Shown one piece after another: positions 41,520 to 50,683 of a stretch of DNA of 64,000 nucleotides (positions are counted from its first letter, which is position 1; each line of letters begins with the position of its first letter). Below the pieces are notes generated by a model. That model was not told the DNA's origin. It ran no database searches and worked only from the letters and a program-made list of their open reading frames with translations. Origin of the DNA: Leptospiraceae bacterium (GTDB taxonomy: Bacteria; Spirochaetota; Leptospiria; Leptospirales; Leptospiraceae); assembly GCA_024233835.1 (NCBI GenBank), contig JACKPC010000005.1, positions 248,001 to 312,000 of the forward strand, given 5' to 3'. Made by a program: the position numbers and the translations under genes.

Positions 41520-41604
41520 AATCTTCCTGCCAAATTATTTCTAAAGGTGATACTAAATTATGTGGTTTTACAAAATAGAAAAATTCGAGAATTGTCTTCA
41601 TCAT

Positions 41605-41629
41605 AGGAGGATAGCTCACCTATCCTCCT
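41605..41629 (-). terminator. Perfect 10-bp stem-loop after the lipoprotein gene
   Basis: AGGAGGATAG (41605-41614) and CTATCCTCCT (41620-41629) enclose a 5-base loop, 15 bases after the stop of the gene ending at 41645. No good T-run follows on the minus strand, so it may protect the 3' end or terminate with help. Confidence 0.6.
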
Positions 41630-41644
41630 GAAAAGTTCCCTAAT

Positions 41645-42214
41645 TTATTTTTTGGCAGGAGTCGGGCTGGCTCCAAGCTCTGTTATAGATTCCACATCAA
41701 CAGTAATTAACTTATCAGAAGAAGCTACTTTGAAAGCAACTCCACCTTTTGGTTTTGTATATACATCCAGAATTTTCTGAGGAACCTTATGTAAATAACG
41801 AGTTAATCTACCATTTACTGATTTCTCTCCACTTTTCATATCCAGGAAATTTTTTAAGTTTCCGGTTAAAGATTTAAACTTTGTAGGTGAACAGTATGCA
41901 AAAATGGCAATCTCATCTGTCTTATAATTATAAGTAGATGGAACTATAGGAAAATAGAATTTCTCTGCTTTGTCTTCAGATGGTGTAGAAGGAGCAAATT
42001 TCTTCTTCTTGAAAGTGTAAGAATAGAAATAAGTTAAAGGCATTCCCTGTATAGCTACATACTTTTTCTCCGCTTTTACTTTGCCGCTAGCATAATCCTG
42101 AGCAGAAAACTTATGGGGGTTTCCAACTGTTTCACCTGGAACATTCGGATCTCCACCTTTACAGGTGAAGGTAAGTCCAGCTATTAAAAAGAAAATTAAA
42201 GTAGTTTTTCTCAT
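41645..42214 (-). CDS. Hypothetical lipoprotein
   Basis: 190 residues from the ATG at 42214, which follows AGAGG by 6 bases; the frame extends 19 codons upstream without a ribosome site. It has a lipoprotein signal MRKTTLIFFLIAGLTFTC (Cys18). The mature protein is Lys-rich with alternating strands (YVAIQGMPLTYFYSYTF, PIVPSTYNYKTDEIAIFAYC) and a Pro/Ala-rich end. Not recognised as a named leptospiral lipoprotein. Followed by a stem-loop, probably monocistronic and perhaps abundant. Confidence 0.75.
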   Translation of the reverse strand: MRKTTLIFFLIAGLTFTCKGGDPNVPGETVGNPHKFSAQDYASGKVKAEKKYVAIQGMPLTYFYSYTFKKKKFAPSTPSEDKAEKFYFPIVPSTYNYKTDEIAIFAYCSPTKFKSLTGNLKNFLDMKSGEKSVNGRLTRYLHKVPQKILDVYTKPKGGVAFKVASSDKLITVDVESITELGASPTPAKK

Positions 42215-42308
42215 TACGAACCTCTTTATAAAATTATAGTAGTAAAATAAGAATACAGTATTTGGAAGCAATAAAAAAAGTTTTTCCGATTCTATTTACA
42301 GAGTATTT

Positions 42309-42590
42309 CTATTTTTCTAAAAGATAGAAGCCTTTTTTCTCTGTATAACATCCGTGTTCTCTATACACACCATTCTCTAAAAAATAGATTTTTTGTGCGT
42401 ATTGTTCATTTCTTCTTACACATTTCTGGCAGATGAACACCCGGATGGCCCATTCACATTCTTCGATGCGATATACAGGCCAGACACGAAGTAAAGGTTT
42501 GGAGTATTCCTTTTCATCCGCCGGTGGAGAAGAAAATACAGGAAAGTAGGAAAAACAGAGTATAAGGGATAAAACAAAAAATAACTTCAG
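42309..42590 (-). CDS. Small Cys-containing exported protein with apparent CTG start
   Basis: Reading leftward, an open frame of 93 codons begins at CTG (42590-42588) and ends at TAG (42311-42309). An in-frame TAA lies seven codons upstream, and no ATG, GTG or TTG occurs between it and the signal region. The CTG is preceded at 8 bases by GGAG and overlaps the upstream stop as CTGA. From CTG the product reads (M)KLFFVLSLILCFSYFPVFSS, an excellent signal peptide, then about 70 residues with a C-x2-C pair (ICQKC) and two more Cys (EECEW, HGCY). Probably a periplasmic disulfide or metal-binding protein of unknown role. Confidence 0.72.
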   Translation of the reverse strand: MKLFFVLSLILCFSYFPVFSSPPADEKEYSKPLLRVWPVYRIEECEWAIRVFICQKCVRRNEQYAQKIYFLENGVYREHGCYTEKKGFYLLEK

Positions 42591-43369
42591 CTTTTTTTCT
42601 CCAGGATTTTACTCAAACCCCGTATCTGTTGGATTGACTCTTTAATCCGATTCATCTGATTATCCGAATATGGAAAAATCATGCGTATATTTTGTTTTAG
42701 CTCGTGAATTTCTTCATAAAGAGTAATGAGAAGCTTCACTTCTTCATTAATTTCACTACCGTACATTTTTTGTAGAAGTAAAATTAAACGGGAAGGAATA
42801 TCCATAAACCAGATTTCGGTTACTGTTAGATCGGGTATATGGTTTAAAATCCAGATTTGCAGGTTCAGTTGGAGGATCTTTTCCAGTCTGGAAACATCTT
42901 CTTTTGTATTACGAGGTTTTAGTGTCTTATAAAAATTATAGCGATTGTCCAAAAAAGATAAAAGTGCCGGAATATCGGGCTTTCTATGCTTGATTGTCTG
43001 CCATTCTTCCTGAAGCTTCACAAAGTCGTTCTGACCGTATAAAACCTGTCCGAGTTCACAGAGGTGAATCGAAGTCGGTTCAAAAAGCTCTACCCGCATC
43101 CGAAAAGAGTCCCTGTCCCCTGCCACAAGACTTACAGAAGATTCAGACTCTAAAAGATTGAGGGCCTTTCCAATCGATTGTATAAAAGTTCCATTCATCT
43201 GATCCTGAACACTGGCAATCAAATAAAAATTGTAGTCAGAAATGGGCGTATGATCCCCCCTTGCTCTCGAACCATAAAAAACCAGATCAAAGGGCCTAAA
43301 TGAGTTTATCTCGGAAAGATTGTCTCTCAGCTCATCAAAGAGGGATGTTTCGGAAAATGTTTCTTCCAT
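42587..43369 (-). CDS. Degenerate nucleotidyltransferase-fold protein
   Basis: 260 residues. The N-terminal 90 residues follow the minimal nucleotidyltransferase pattern: LVFYGSRARGDHTPISDYNFYL with Gly33-Ser34. Normally this is followed by two catalytic Asp (S-D-x-D). Here Asp45 is kept but the second is Asn47, so activity may be lost or changed. The rest is helical, similar to HEPN/KNTase-type C-terminal halves. Overlaps the 68-residue gene by 1 base and the small exported protein by 4 bases. MNT proteins often pair with HEPN toxins, but neither neighbour looks like one. Confidence 0.68.
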   Translation of the reverse strand: MEETFSETSLFDELRDNLSEINSFRPFDLVFYGSRARGDHTPISDYNFYLIASVQDQMNGTFIQSIGKALNLLESESSVSLVAGDRDSFRMRVELFEPTSIHLCELGQVLYGQNDFVKLQEEWQTIKHRKPDIPALLSFLDNRYNFYKTLKPRNTKEDVSRLEKILQLNLQIWILNHIPDLTVTEIWFMDIPSRLILLLQKMYGSEINEEVKLLITLYEEIHELKQNIRMIFPYSDNQMNRIKESIQQIRGLSKILEKKS

Positions 43370-43575
43370 TATTCAAAAAATTGTCTGGTCCTTGATAAAT
43401 TCTCTGATATGGCTTTAAATGCCCTGTCTCGTTCTTCTATAGAAGGAAAGGAAAGCGACTTAATGTTGTTCAGGTCATTGTACACAATTTCAATAATGGG
43501 TGCCTTGTGGTGTTTCTTAATTGTATAAACAAAGTTCAGGTTTATAATTTCTGATTCCCCTAATTTTAACCACAT
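43369..43575 (-). CDS. Small hypothetical protein, 68 residues
   Basis: Unrecognised, with predicted beta strands followed by a helix: MWLKLGESEIINLNFVYTIKKH, IIEIVYNDLNNIKSLSF, then EERDRAFKAISENL. No signal peptide. It heads the overlapping three-gene set, and its stop shares a base with the next start (TAATG). An AAAAAGGAG ribosome site precedes the ATG, supporting expression. Confidence 0.68.
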   Translation of the reverse strand: MWLKLGESEIINLNFVYTIKKHHKAPIIEIVYNDLNNIKSLSFPSIEERDRAFKAISENLSRTRQFFE

Positions 43576-43643
43576 CGGCTACTCCTTTTTAGTTTCCTCT
43601 GGCACATTATATTACTATACTTCGGAAGGTCAAAGCTTATTTA

Positions 43644-43668
43644 CCCGGAAAAATTCTTTCTTTTCGGG
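43644..43668 (-). terminator. Stem-loop after the KamA-family gene
   Basis: CCCGGAAA (43644-43651) pairs with TTTTCGGG (43661-43668), including one G-U pair, over a 9-base loop, directly downstream of the stop of the gene ending at 43672. Confidence 0.45.
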
Positions 43669-43671
43669 ATT

Positions 43672-44769
43672 TCATAGGCCAATTTCGTATTCCTCCCCTC
43701 GAAAATTTTCCAGGAGATAGGATTTTTCCCTTTTCTCCTTCAAATACGGAAGTGGAACCGGAACTTTCCCTCCACCTCCACTGAGATCCACCACGTATAG
43801 AGGCTGACAAATTCCGCTGGTATTCCCTCGTATCGCTTTCATCAGCCTGATTCCTTCCTCGATAGGCACCCGAAAATGGGAAGTTCCATAAATCTCGTCA
43901 CACTGATGCAGGTAATAAGGCTTTACACCCATTTTTATCAGGCCATAGTGCAAGTCACTCAGGTCTTTTGCTGTATCGTTTACTCCTTTTAATAAAACAG
44001 ACTGATTTAAAACGATAGCATGAGCCAGGCAATTCAGGTTTTTGATAGCTTCAAAAGCTTCTTTCGTACATTCCCGGCTATGGTTAAAATGTGTCACAAT
44101 GTAGAGAGGATAGAATTCCGATAGAACCTTACATAACTTTTCCGTAATCCGAAAAGGGAGAGTTACCGGGTATCGGGTATGAATTCGAACCTGGTTCAGG
44201 TGGGGAATCGCTTTTAAAGAAGATAAAAGGTAACGAAGCTTTGAATCGGAAAGAGACAGAGGGTCCCCTCCCGAAAGAATTACCTCTCGAATCTCTCTAT
44301 GCTCCCGAAAATATTGAAGGGCATTCTCCCAATCTTTTTGTTGGGGCGTATGCTCACTACTTCCGACTTTCCTTTTTCTTGTACAGTACCTACAAAAAAC
44401 AGCACACATGTGGCTTACATACCAGATAACCCTATCCGGATAACGATGGGTCACTCCTTTCACCGGCATGTGAGTCTCCTCTGCGAGGGGATCTATTTTA
44501 TCATAATCTGATATTTCTAACTCCTCAGAACTGGGAATGACCTGTTTTCGTATCGGACAGTTTGGATTATCAAGTTCTATAAGAGAAAAGTAATATGGAC
44601 TCAGACCAAAATGAAACAGGTTGCGAGTGGAAAGAAAGCCCTCCTCTTCTTCTCGGCTCAAACGAATAAAGGGAATCAGTTTGGATATAGTAGTAAAGCG
44701 GTTCTGTAACTGCCATTTCCAGCTATACCAACTATCACCGGCTTCTTTTCTAAAATCCTGAAAATCCAT
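43672..44769 (-). CDS. KamA-family radical SAM aminomutase
   Basis: 365 residues. The radical SAM cluster motif is C122-x3-C126-x2-C129 (CAVFCRYCTRKRK). SGGDPLSL and IRIHTRYP-type SAM-binding segments follow, and a PLP-lysine motif DLSGGGGKVPVPLP lies near the C-terminus. The family contains lysine 2,3-aminomutase and EpmB, which makes beta-lysine for elongation factor P. The length lies nearer EpmB than the roughly 415-residue KamA enzymes, so EF-P modification is a fair guess. Neither efp nor epmA is in the window. Confidence 0.85.
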   Translation of the reverse strand: MDFQDFRKEAGDSWYSWKWQLQNRFTTISKLIPFIRLSREEEEGFLSTRNLFHFGLSPYYFSLIELDNPNCPIRKQVIPSSEELEISDYDKIDPLAEETHMPVKGVTHRYPDRVIWYVSHMCAVFCRYCTRKRKVGSSEHTPQQKDWENALQYFREHREIREVILSGGDPLSLSDSKLRYLLSSLKAIPHLNQVRIHTRYPVTLPFRITEKLCKVLSEFYPLYIVTHFNHSRECTKEAFEAIKNLNCLAHAIVLNQSVLLKGVNDTAKDLSDLHYGLIKMGVKPYYLHQCDEIYGTSHFRVPIEEGIRLMKAIRGNTSGICQPLYVVDLSGGGGKVPVPLPYLKEKREKSYLLENFRGEEYEIGL

Positions 44770-44903
44770 TAAAAGCTAGCATTTAAAGAGCTGATATTTT
44801 TTCAAGACAGAACTTTACTGCCTTACCGGAAAGGTGTTTCTTTGATGAAAAAACTTTTTTACTTGCTTTAAAACTACAAAACCCTGTATACTTTTTTAAA
44901 AAT

Positions 44904-45965
44904 ATGAAACTCATTTTTGCCTTACTCTCCATTCTCTTTTTAGGAAATCCTATGTTTGCATCTCCCATAAAACCCGACGAAGATGTAATCTTTTATCCAA
45001 CTTCCGCCCATCACGAACTCTCAAAAGGTTGGATTGTGCCCATTCATGCCCACGTATTTGAAAAGGAAGAGAATTCTAAAAAGAGAAAACTCTTCATCGA
45101 TGCACTCAGAAAGTCTCTCAAGATTCAAAGAGATACAGAAGAAGAAAAAATTTTCAAATCTCGTCTTCACTGGTTTTTGGTAGATAATGAACGTTGGAAA
45201 GGAATCGAGATTACTATAGAAGGAAAGGCTTACAAAGTCGGTAAAACTTCTGCCAATGGCCATTTAAAAAGTTTATTAGAAATACCTAACTTAACAAAAG
45301 GTTTAAAGGTGATTACTTATAAACAAAAAGTTCCAACAAAAGACAAACGTAACTTCATCGGGAAAACTTTTCTTATTCCGGAAGAAGGAATTTCCCTGAT
45401 TTCGGATGTGGATGATACTATAAAATATAGCGATGTTCGAAATAAAAAGAAACTTTTAGAAAATACATTCATAAAACCCTTCCGGGCTATCGAAGGCATG
45501 GCCAATTTGTATAATACTCTGGCTTCCAAAGGAGTTGCCATTCACTACCTCAGTGCAAGCCCTTACCAGCTTTATGTTCCCCTTTCTGAATTTTTCGAAC
45601 AAAGTGATTTTCCGGAAGGAGAATATTTATTAAAGAATTTTCGCATTAAAGATACAGATTTTTTTAACCTGTTTTCTTCACCCCAGAAATATAAATTCGA
45701 GAAGACAAGCGAACTCTTAAAAAAGTATCCGAAGCGAAAGTTTATACTGATAGGAGATTCCGGAGAAAAAGATCCGGAAGCCTATGCAGAAATAGTTAGA
45801 AAATATCCGGACCGTATAATAAAAATATTAATACGTAGAGCTTACCCCGAAGACAAAGAAGAAAGGTTTAAAAAAGTATTTGAAGATATCAATCCTAAGC
45901 TTTATAAAATATTCGACTCCGCAGAAGAAATCGTAAAAGAAGAATTATATCCACAGTCGAGATAG
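44904..45965 (+). CDS. App1-like (DUF2183) exported phosphatase
   Basis: 353 residues with a signal peptide (1-20, ending FAS). The catalytic HAD motif is D168-x-D170-x-T172 in LISDVDDTIKYSD. LSASPYQLY and FILIGDSGEKDPEAY complete the site. This matches the DUF2183 conserved domain of yeast App1, a Mg-dependent phosphatidate phosphatase. A role in envelope lipid turnover is probable. Divergent from the KamA-family gene; 4 bases before the chemoreceptor gene, so both may be one transcript. Confidence 0.83.
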   Translation: MKLIFALLSILFLGNPMFASPIKPDEDVIFYPTSAHHELSKGWIVPIHAHVFEKEENSKKRKLFIDALRKSLKIQRDTEEEKIFKSRLHWFLVDNERWKGIEITIEGKAYKVGKTSANGHLKSLLEIPNLTKGLKVITYKQKVPTKDKRNFIGKTFLIPEEGISLISDVDDTIKYSDVRNKKKLLENTFIKPFRAIEGMANLYNTLASKGVAIHYLSASPYQLYVPLSEFFEQSDFPEGEYLLKNFRIKDTDFFNLFSSPQKYKFEKTSELLKKYPKRKFILIGDSGEKDPEAYAEIVRKYPDRIIKILIRRAYPEDKEERFKKVFEDINPKLYKIFDSAEEIVKEELYPQSR

Positions 45966-45969
45966 AACT

Positions 45970-48306
45970 ATGTTAAAAAAACTAAAGATAAAATATAGAT
46001 TATTCTTAAGTTATGCAGTCGTTTTTCTTATGCTATTTCTTACCGGGATACTTGGGTTTTATGGAATTAGAATCATATCAGACAAATTTACCTCGGTAGT
46101 TCAAAAAGATGCAGCTCTTCTAAATCAGGTTACTTTCATACAAAAGAGTGTATTGAATTTAAGACGATATGAAAAGGATATACTTATCAATATCAGTTCT
46201 TCGGAATCAGTTGCTTCCTATAAAACAAAGTGGGACTCGGAAGTAAAAAACGTTTCAGAACAATTAAACGCCTCCTATAAACTGATAGAAGGTTTTGAGA
46301 ATCAAAGCCAGATTAAGGCCAACTTGCTGTCCATTAATAAAAACTTTGAAACTTACTCCGGAGGTTTTAATTCTTTGTATGACAAAATAAGAGAGAAAAT
46401 TTTGTTAGATAGTCTTGAAGTAAATAAAGAAATGAAACCATTCAAAGAAGCTACCTATCAACTGGAAAAAGAAGTGGATGAGGTTTATAATTATCTAATC
46501 TTAAAAGCCCAGAACAATGAAAAAGAAGTAAATGGACTTACTTATAAACTTTCTACAATGCTAATTCTAATTACTTTTTTTTCCGCCGTATTGGTTCTGT
46601 TTTTCAGCTTAATTATTTTTCGCTCGATTAATAATCCTCTTTCTCATTTGCTTTCTATATTTGAAGATATCTCGGAAAAATCCAATCTCCAACTCAGGGT
46701 AAAGGTTTATACTAATGATGAAATAGGAAATGTTTCGAAGGCAGTAAATCGAATGCTGGACTCTTTAGAAAAAATATATACCGATATTATACATCTTACA
46801 GAGAATGCAACTGAGGGAAAACTATCCTATCGTGCTGACGAAGAACAATACGATGGCGATTATAAAAAAATGATAGCTGGAATGAATCGTTTATTGGACT
46901 CTGTCGTGGAACCTCTAAAATTAGCTGCTTCTTATATAGAAAATATCTCCAAAGGAAATCTTCCGGAGAAAATAGTCCAAGAATACAGGGGAGATTTTAA
47001 TACCTTAAAAGATAATATCAACACATTAGTTTATAACCTTTCCACCTTCATCATTGAAATAAAAACAATGGCTAAGGAACAAAGAAAAGGAAATATTGAT
47101 TACTCCATTCCTGAAAAAATATTTTCGGGAGCTTATTTAGAAATGGCACAGGGTGTAAATTCCCTGGTTCAGGAACAACTGCTTGAAACAAAGAAGATCA
47201 TAGAAGTAGTCGGAGAATACGGAAATGGAAACCTGAGTATAATAGCTCCGACATTTCCGGGAAAAAAAGTTTTTATCAACAAAAGCTTAGATAGTGTAAA
47301 ATCGAGCTTGCTTGCAATCAATCAGGAGCTTCAAAGATTAATCGAAGCTGCCATTGAAGGAGAACTATCAATTCGTGGGAATGAAGATAAATTTAGTTAC
47401 TCCTTTAAAGAAATTATTGTTGGCTTAAATCAACTTTTAAATGAAATCCTAAATCCTTTAAACAAAGCAACAGAAGTTTTAAAAAACCTCGCCAGTGGTG
47501 ATTTGAGTAAAAAAGTCGAGGGTGATTTCAAGGGTGACTACTCCCTGATTGTAAACTCTCTTAATTTTGCCATTGATAAAATACGTGAAATTTTCAATAA
47601 AGCCTACGACATATCCTCTCAATTAACAATTGGCTCTATAGAAATAAATAAAGCTTCCAATCAATTAAGTGAGGGAGCAAATGAGCAGGCAGCCAGCGTA
47701 GAAGAGTCCAGTGCTGCAATTCAGGAAATCCTCTCTTCTATTGAACAAAACACTCGGAATGCATCCATGACAGAAGAATTGGCCATAAAAGCAGCTAACA
47801 AAGTACAGAAAGGTGGAGAGTCCGTCCATAAAACTTTAGACGCGATGAGAGAGATTTCCAATAAAATTAATTTAGTAGAAGAAATTGCTTCTCAAACTAA
47901 TCTTCTGGCGGTAAATGCGGGTATTGAATCAGCTCGTGCAGGAAAGGAAGGTCAGGGATTTGCTGTAGTGGCAACTGAGGTTCGAAAGCTGGCTTTAGGA
48001 AGCAAAGAAGTAGCAAAGGAAATTCGAGAACTGGCCGAGAAAAGTCTAGTGATAGCAAACGAATCTGCCGTCCAATTAAATGAGATAATACCGGATGTAG
48101 AAAGAACGGCAAATCTGGTGAAAGAAATTTCAGCCGCATCTAAAGAACAAACGGATAATATACGGCATATTAGCAAAGCAATAGAACAGCTAAATCAGAT
48201 TACGCAAAATACGGCTGCTGCTTCTGAAGAACTGGCTTCTACCGGAGAATCCTTAAGTCATTACGGAGAAGACCTGAAAGAAACTATTGATTTTTTCAAA
48301 ATGTAA
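45970..48306 (+). CDS. Methyl-accepting chemotaxis protein with repeated HAMP-like units
   Basis: 778 residues. Membrane segments at about 12-32 and 196-217 bracket a helical periplasmic sensor. A chain of HAMP-like repeats runs from about 218 to 550, each marked by a G/D-x-L or G-N/D-L core (SNLQLRV, GKLSYRA, GNLPEK, GNIDYSI, GNLSIIA, GELSIRG, GDLSKKV). The signalling hairpin follows with the tip IASQTNLLAVNAGIESARAGKEGQGFAVVATEVRKLA. Six or seven tandem units is far more than the single HAMP of common receptors. Ligand unknown. Confidence 0.92.
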   Translation: MLKKLKIKYRLFLSYAVVFLMLFLTGILGFYGIRIISDKFTSVVQKDAALLNQVTFIQKSVLNLRRYEKDILINISSSESVASYKTKWDSEVKNVSEQLNASYKLIEGFENQSQIKANLLSINKNFETYSGGFNSLYDKIREKILLDSLEVNKEMKPFKEATYQLEKEVDEVYNYLILKAQNNEKEVNGLTYKLSTMLILITFFSAVLVLFFSLIIFRSINNPLSHLLSIFEDISEKSNLQLRVKVYTNDEIGNVSKAVNRMLDSLEKIYTDIIHLTENATEGKLSYRADEEQYDGDYKKMIAGMNRLLDSVVEPLKLAASYIENISKGNLPEKIVQEYRGDFNTLKDNINTLVYNLSTFIIEIKTMAKEQRKGNIDYSIPEKIFSGAYLEMAQGVNSLVQEQLLETKKIIEVVGEYGNGNLSIIAPTFPGKKVFINKSLDSVKSSLLAINQELQRLIEAAIEGELSIRGNEDKFSYSFKEIIVGLNQLLNEILNPLNKATEVLKNLASGDLSKKVEGDFKGDYSLIVNSLNFAIDKIREIFNKAYDISSQLTIGSIEINKASNQLSEGANEQAASVEESSAAIQEILSSIEQNTRNASMTEELAIKAANKVQKGGESVHKTLDAMREISNKINLVEEIASQTNLLAVNAGIESARAGKEGQGFAVVATEVRKLALGSKEVAKEIRELAEKSLVIANESAVQLNEIIPDVERTANLVKEISAASKEQTDNIRHISKAIEQLNQITQNTAAASEELASTGESLSHYGEDLKETIDFFKM

Positions 48307-48321
48307 GAAAACTACTTTCAT

Positions 48322-49584
48322 TTAAACTTGCCTGATTCTAAAAGTAAGCTTTACTAAAATACCATATAACAAATAGGAAGTATACAAAAATAAGGAAAGA
48401 AGTAATAAATGATTTTCGAATGTATTTCCAATAAAGGCACGGTTGCTAAATATAACCAGTATAGAATATATCCAGACAGCAATTTTTTCTTTCTTATCTA
48501 AAAGTCCATTTGCATACAAATAGAAAAGATAAAATACAGGAAACAGCAAAACGCTGAAAGAATGTAACCAACTGATTCCGCTCAGGATTACCGAAAGAAT
48601 AAAGAGCATAGCAACTATAGCCAGTTTTTCTGCTTTATATTTATAATGAATCCATATTAAAGAAAGTCCGGAAAGTCCTCCCAAAAAATAAAACATCAAC
48701 TTGACCTGCACTGCTTGCAGGGTAATAAAAGGCATAGAAAGTGAAGGCTGATTTACCGGGTCAGCCCCCATGAGAAAATACTTGGCTAAGGTGGCGACAA
48801 GACTCTGATTGTTCTTCCAGGCACGAAAAAGAGGGCTTTTCATGGCACTCTGTAAGACAAGGGTATTCCAATCCGATAATAGTTTTATATGATATTCATG
48901 CCCGGCAAGGGAAGGTAGAAACAAAAGGACAAAGGAACATATAAGGGTGCTGAACATTTTTTTGTATTCTTTTTGCAAGAAAAAGTATAGAAGAAAAATA
49001 GCAGGTGTGAGTTTTATAATAATCGCAAGTGCCAGGGCAAAACCACTAAGATAGGCATTGCGGCAGTAGATAGCAAAGAGAGAGAGAAAGATGAGAAGAA
49101 AGGCCACCTGATTATTATTGATATGATTTTCGAAAAAACGGTAATTTACAAGAAGAGTAAAAAACATAGCAAAAGCAAAACCTTCTTTAGAAAGCATTTT
49201 ATAAATCAAAAATATAGAAAATAGTAAACAGAGGAAGTTCATCAGAAAAAAGATTCTTGCAGAAAGCTCATATTCCAGAGAAGATAGAGGTTGCAATAGA
49301 AAAGCGAAAAGAGGTGGATAAATGTAAGTCCCCACGCTTCCCTTCAGAGCTTCTAATTTCTCCCAGTTTTCCGGTTTAAGAATTTCCATAAAATCAAATT
49401 CTTTATGAAAATTCTTTATAAGGTTTAAATTGTAAATATCCTTATGTTCCGAAAAAGACTTTGAAGCTCGATAGTAGTCTCGGAAATCAGAAGGATTCTT
49501 TGCTCTCTGCATTCCTAATATTAGAAATACCATAAGTATTAAACCGCTAAATAGGTAGTATAGTTTCTCTTTTGTAAATGTCAT
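48322..49584 (-). CDS. GT87-type polyprenyl-sugar glycosyltransferase (DUF2029)
   Basis: 420 residues with about ten membrane helices. The first extracytoplasmic loop has SDFRDYYRASKSF (acidic catalytic candidate) and IYPPLFAFLLQPLSSL, both typical of the GT87 mannosyltransferase-like family that uses lipid-linked sugars. It probably decorates an envelope glycan or lipid. Converges closely on the chemoreceptor gene (15-base gap) and lies 58 bases after batB. Confidence 0.8.
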   Translation of the reverse strand: MTFTKEKLYYLFSGLILMVFLILGMQRAKNPSDFRDYYRASKSFSEHKDIYNLNLIKNFHKEFDFMEILKPENWEKLEALKGSVGTYIYPPLFAFLLQPLSSLEYELSARIFFLMNFLCLLFSIFLIYKMLSKEGFAFAMFFTLLVNYRFFENHINNNQVAFLLIFLSLFAIYCRNAYLSGFALALAIIIKLTPAIFLLYFFLQKEYKKMFSTLICSFVLLFLPSLAGHEYHIKLLSDWNTLVLQSAMKSPLFRAWKNNQSLVATLAKYFLMGADPVNQPSLSMPFITLQAVQVKLMFYFLGGLSGLSLIWIHYKYKAEKLAIVAMLFILSVILSGISWLHSFSVLLFPVFYLFYLYANGLLDKKEKIAVWIYSILVIFSNRAFIGNTFENHLLLLSLFLYTSYLLYGILVKLTFRIRQV

Positions 49585-49642
49585 CTTTTCCCCTGTGGAA
49601 ATTTTTCAGGTAAATCATTAATAATTAATTGGTATGGAAACC

Positions 49643-50683
49643 TTAACGTTTCCTGCTGAGAAGATATTTAAACAAACTTTCCAAAAAAAGTAAGTCAAAC
49701 ACCATCAAACAAAATGCCGGGAATAGAAAATACTGATAGCCATCTCTTTTAATGAATTCCTGCATACGCTTCCCTGTATTTTTCTTCATTCCTTTAATTT
49801 CTTCTACAAGAATATTGGCTGCCTGATTACTGCGGTTTAAGTGAATGTATGTAGCTGAATGCTTATTGGATAGTTTTTGCAAGTAAGACTGAGACAGTTT
49901 ACTGATGATAAGGCCTGGGCTACCCTGTTGCTTTTGCAATCGCCTGTCTCGGGTAATGTAACCTTTTGAACCGGTTTCTTCATCACTATAGTAAATAGGT
50001 CCACCGGCTTCTGTTCCGATTCCCCAGATAAATAGAGGTGCATCCAGAGTTTCAGGAAATTCATTTTCCATATTTTCTCCGTCAGTTACAAGAACTACCA
50101 GTCTATTGCGATAGACCTTACCTGATTGCAAAATAGGTTCTGCTTTTTTAAAAGCAGCCTTAATATCCGTTCCGCTATCCGGAATCATATCCACATCTAA
50201 GCCGCGTATATAATCAGCAAACGCAGTGATGTCGCTTGTCATCGGACAGTATAAAAAAGCTTCTCCGGCAAAAGCTATTATCCCAAGACGATTACCATTT
50301 AAATCCGATAAAGAACGAAGGACCGTTTCCTTGAATAAACCCAGACGATTGGGTTTTGTATCTACAGAATTCATCGAAAGACTCGTGTCTACGATAAAGA
50401 GTATATCCACCCCTACTCCTGTATACGATTTAAAACCTTCTTCTTCTGAAAAGGATGGATTTAAAAGGGAAATGGATAAAAGAACCACCATACAGATATA
50501 TAAAATATAACGAAAAACTAATAAACTTCCTCCGATACGTTTTATGTTTTTCTTAAGACCCGGATACTGTTTTAAAAAAGAGCGAATTACAAAATTCTGA
50601 TAGTTTTTAATACCGAGGTATAATAAGAAAGAAACAACAAAAAAAAGAATAATAAGGATAGATTGAAAATTTACATTTTTCAT
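49643..50683 (-). CDS. batB: Membrane VWA-domain protein BatB
   Basis: 346 residues. Membrane helices at about 8-25 and 55-75, a von Willebrand A domain (about 88-290) with a MIDAS site in FIVDTSLSMNS and VLVTDGENME, and a final helix near 320-340. Member of the Bat (Bacteroides aerotolerance) gene set; leptospiral Bat proteins form large envelope complexes, with a proposed role in oxidative stress that is not settled. The start overlaps batA by 4 bases. Confidence 0.87.
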   Translation of the reverse strand: MKNVNFQSILIILFFVVSFLLYLGIKNYQNFVIRSFLKQYPGLKKNIKRIGGSLLVFRYILYICMVVLLSISLLNPSFSEEEGFKSYTGVGVDILFIVDTSLSMNSVDTKPNRLGLFKETVLRSLSDLNGNRLGIIAFAGEAFLYCPMTSDITAFADYIRGLDVDMIPDSGTDIKAAFKKAEPILQSGKVYRNRLVVLVTDGENMENEFPETLDAPLFIWGIGTEAGGPIYYSDEETGSKGYITRDRRLQKQQGSPGLIISKLSQSYLQKLSNKHSATYIHLNRSNQAANILVEEIKGMKKNTGKRMQEFIKRDGYQYFLFPAFCLMVFDLLFLESLFKYLLSRKR

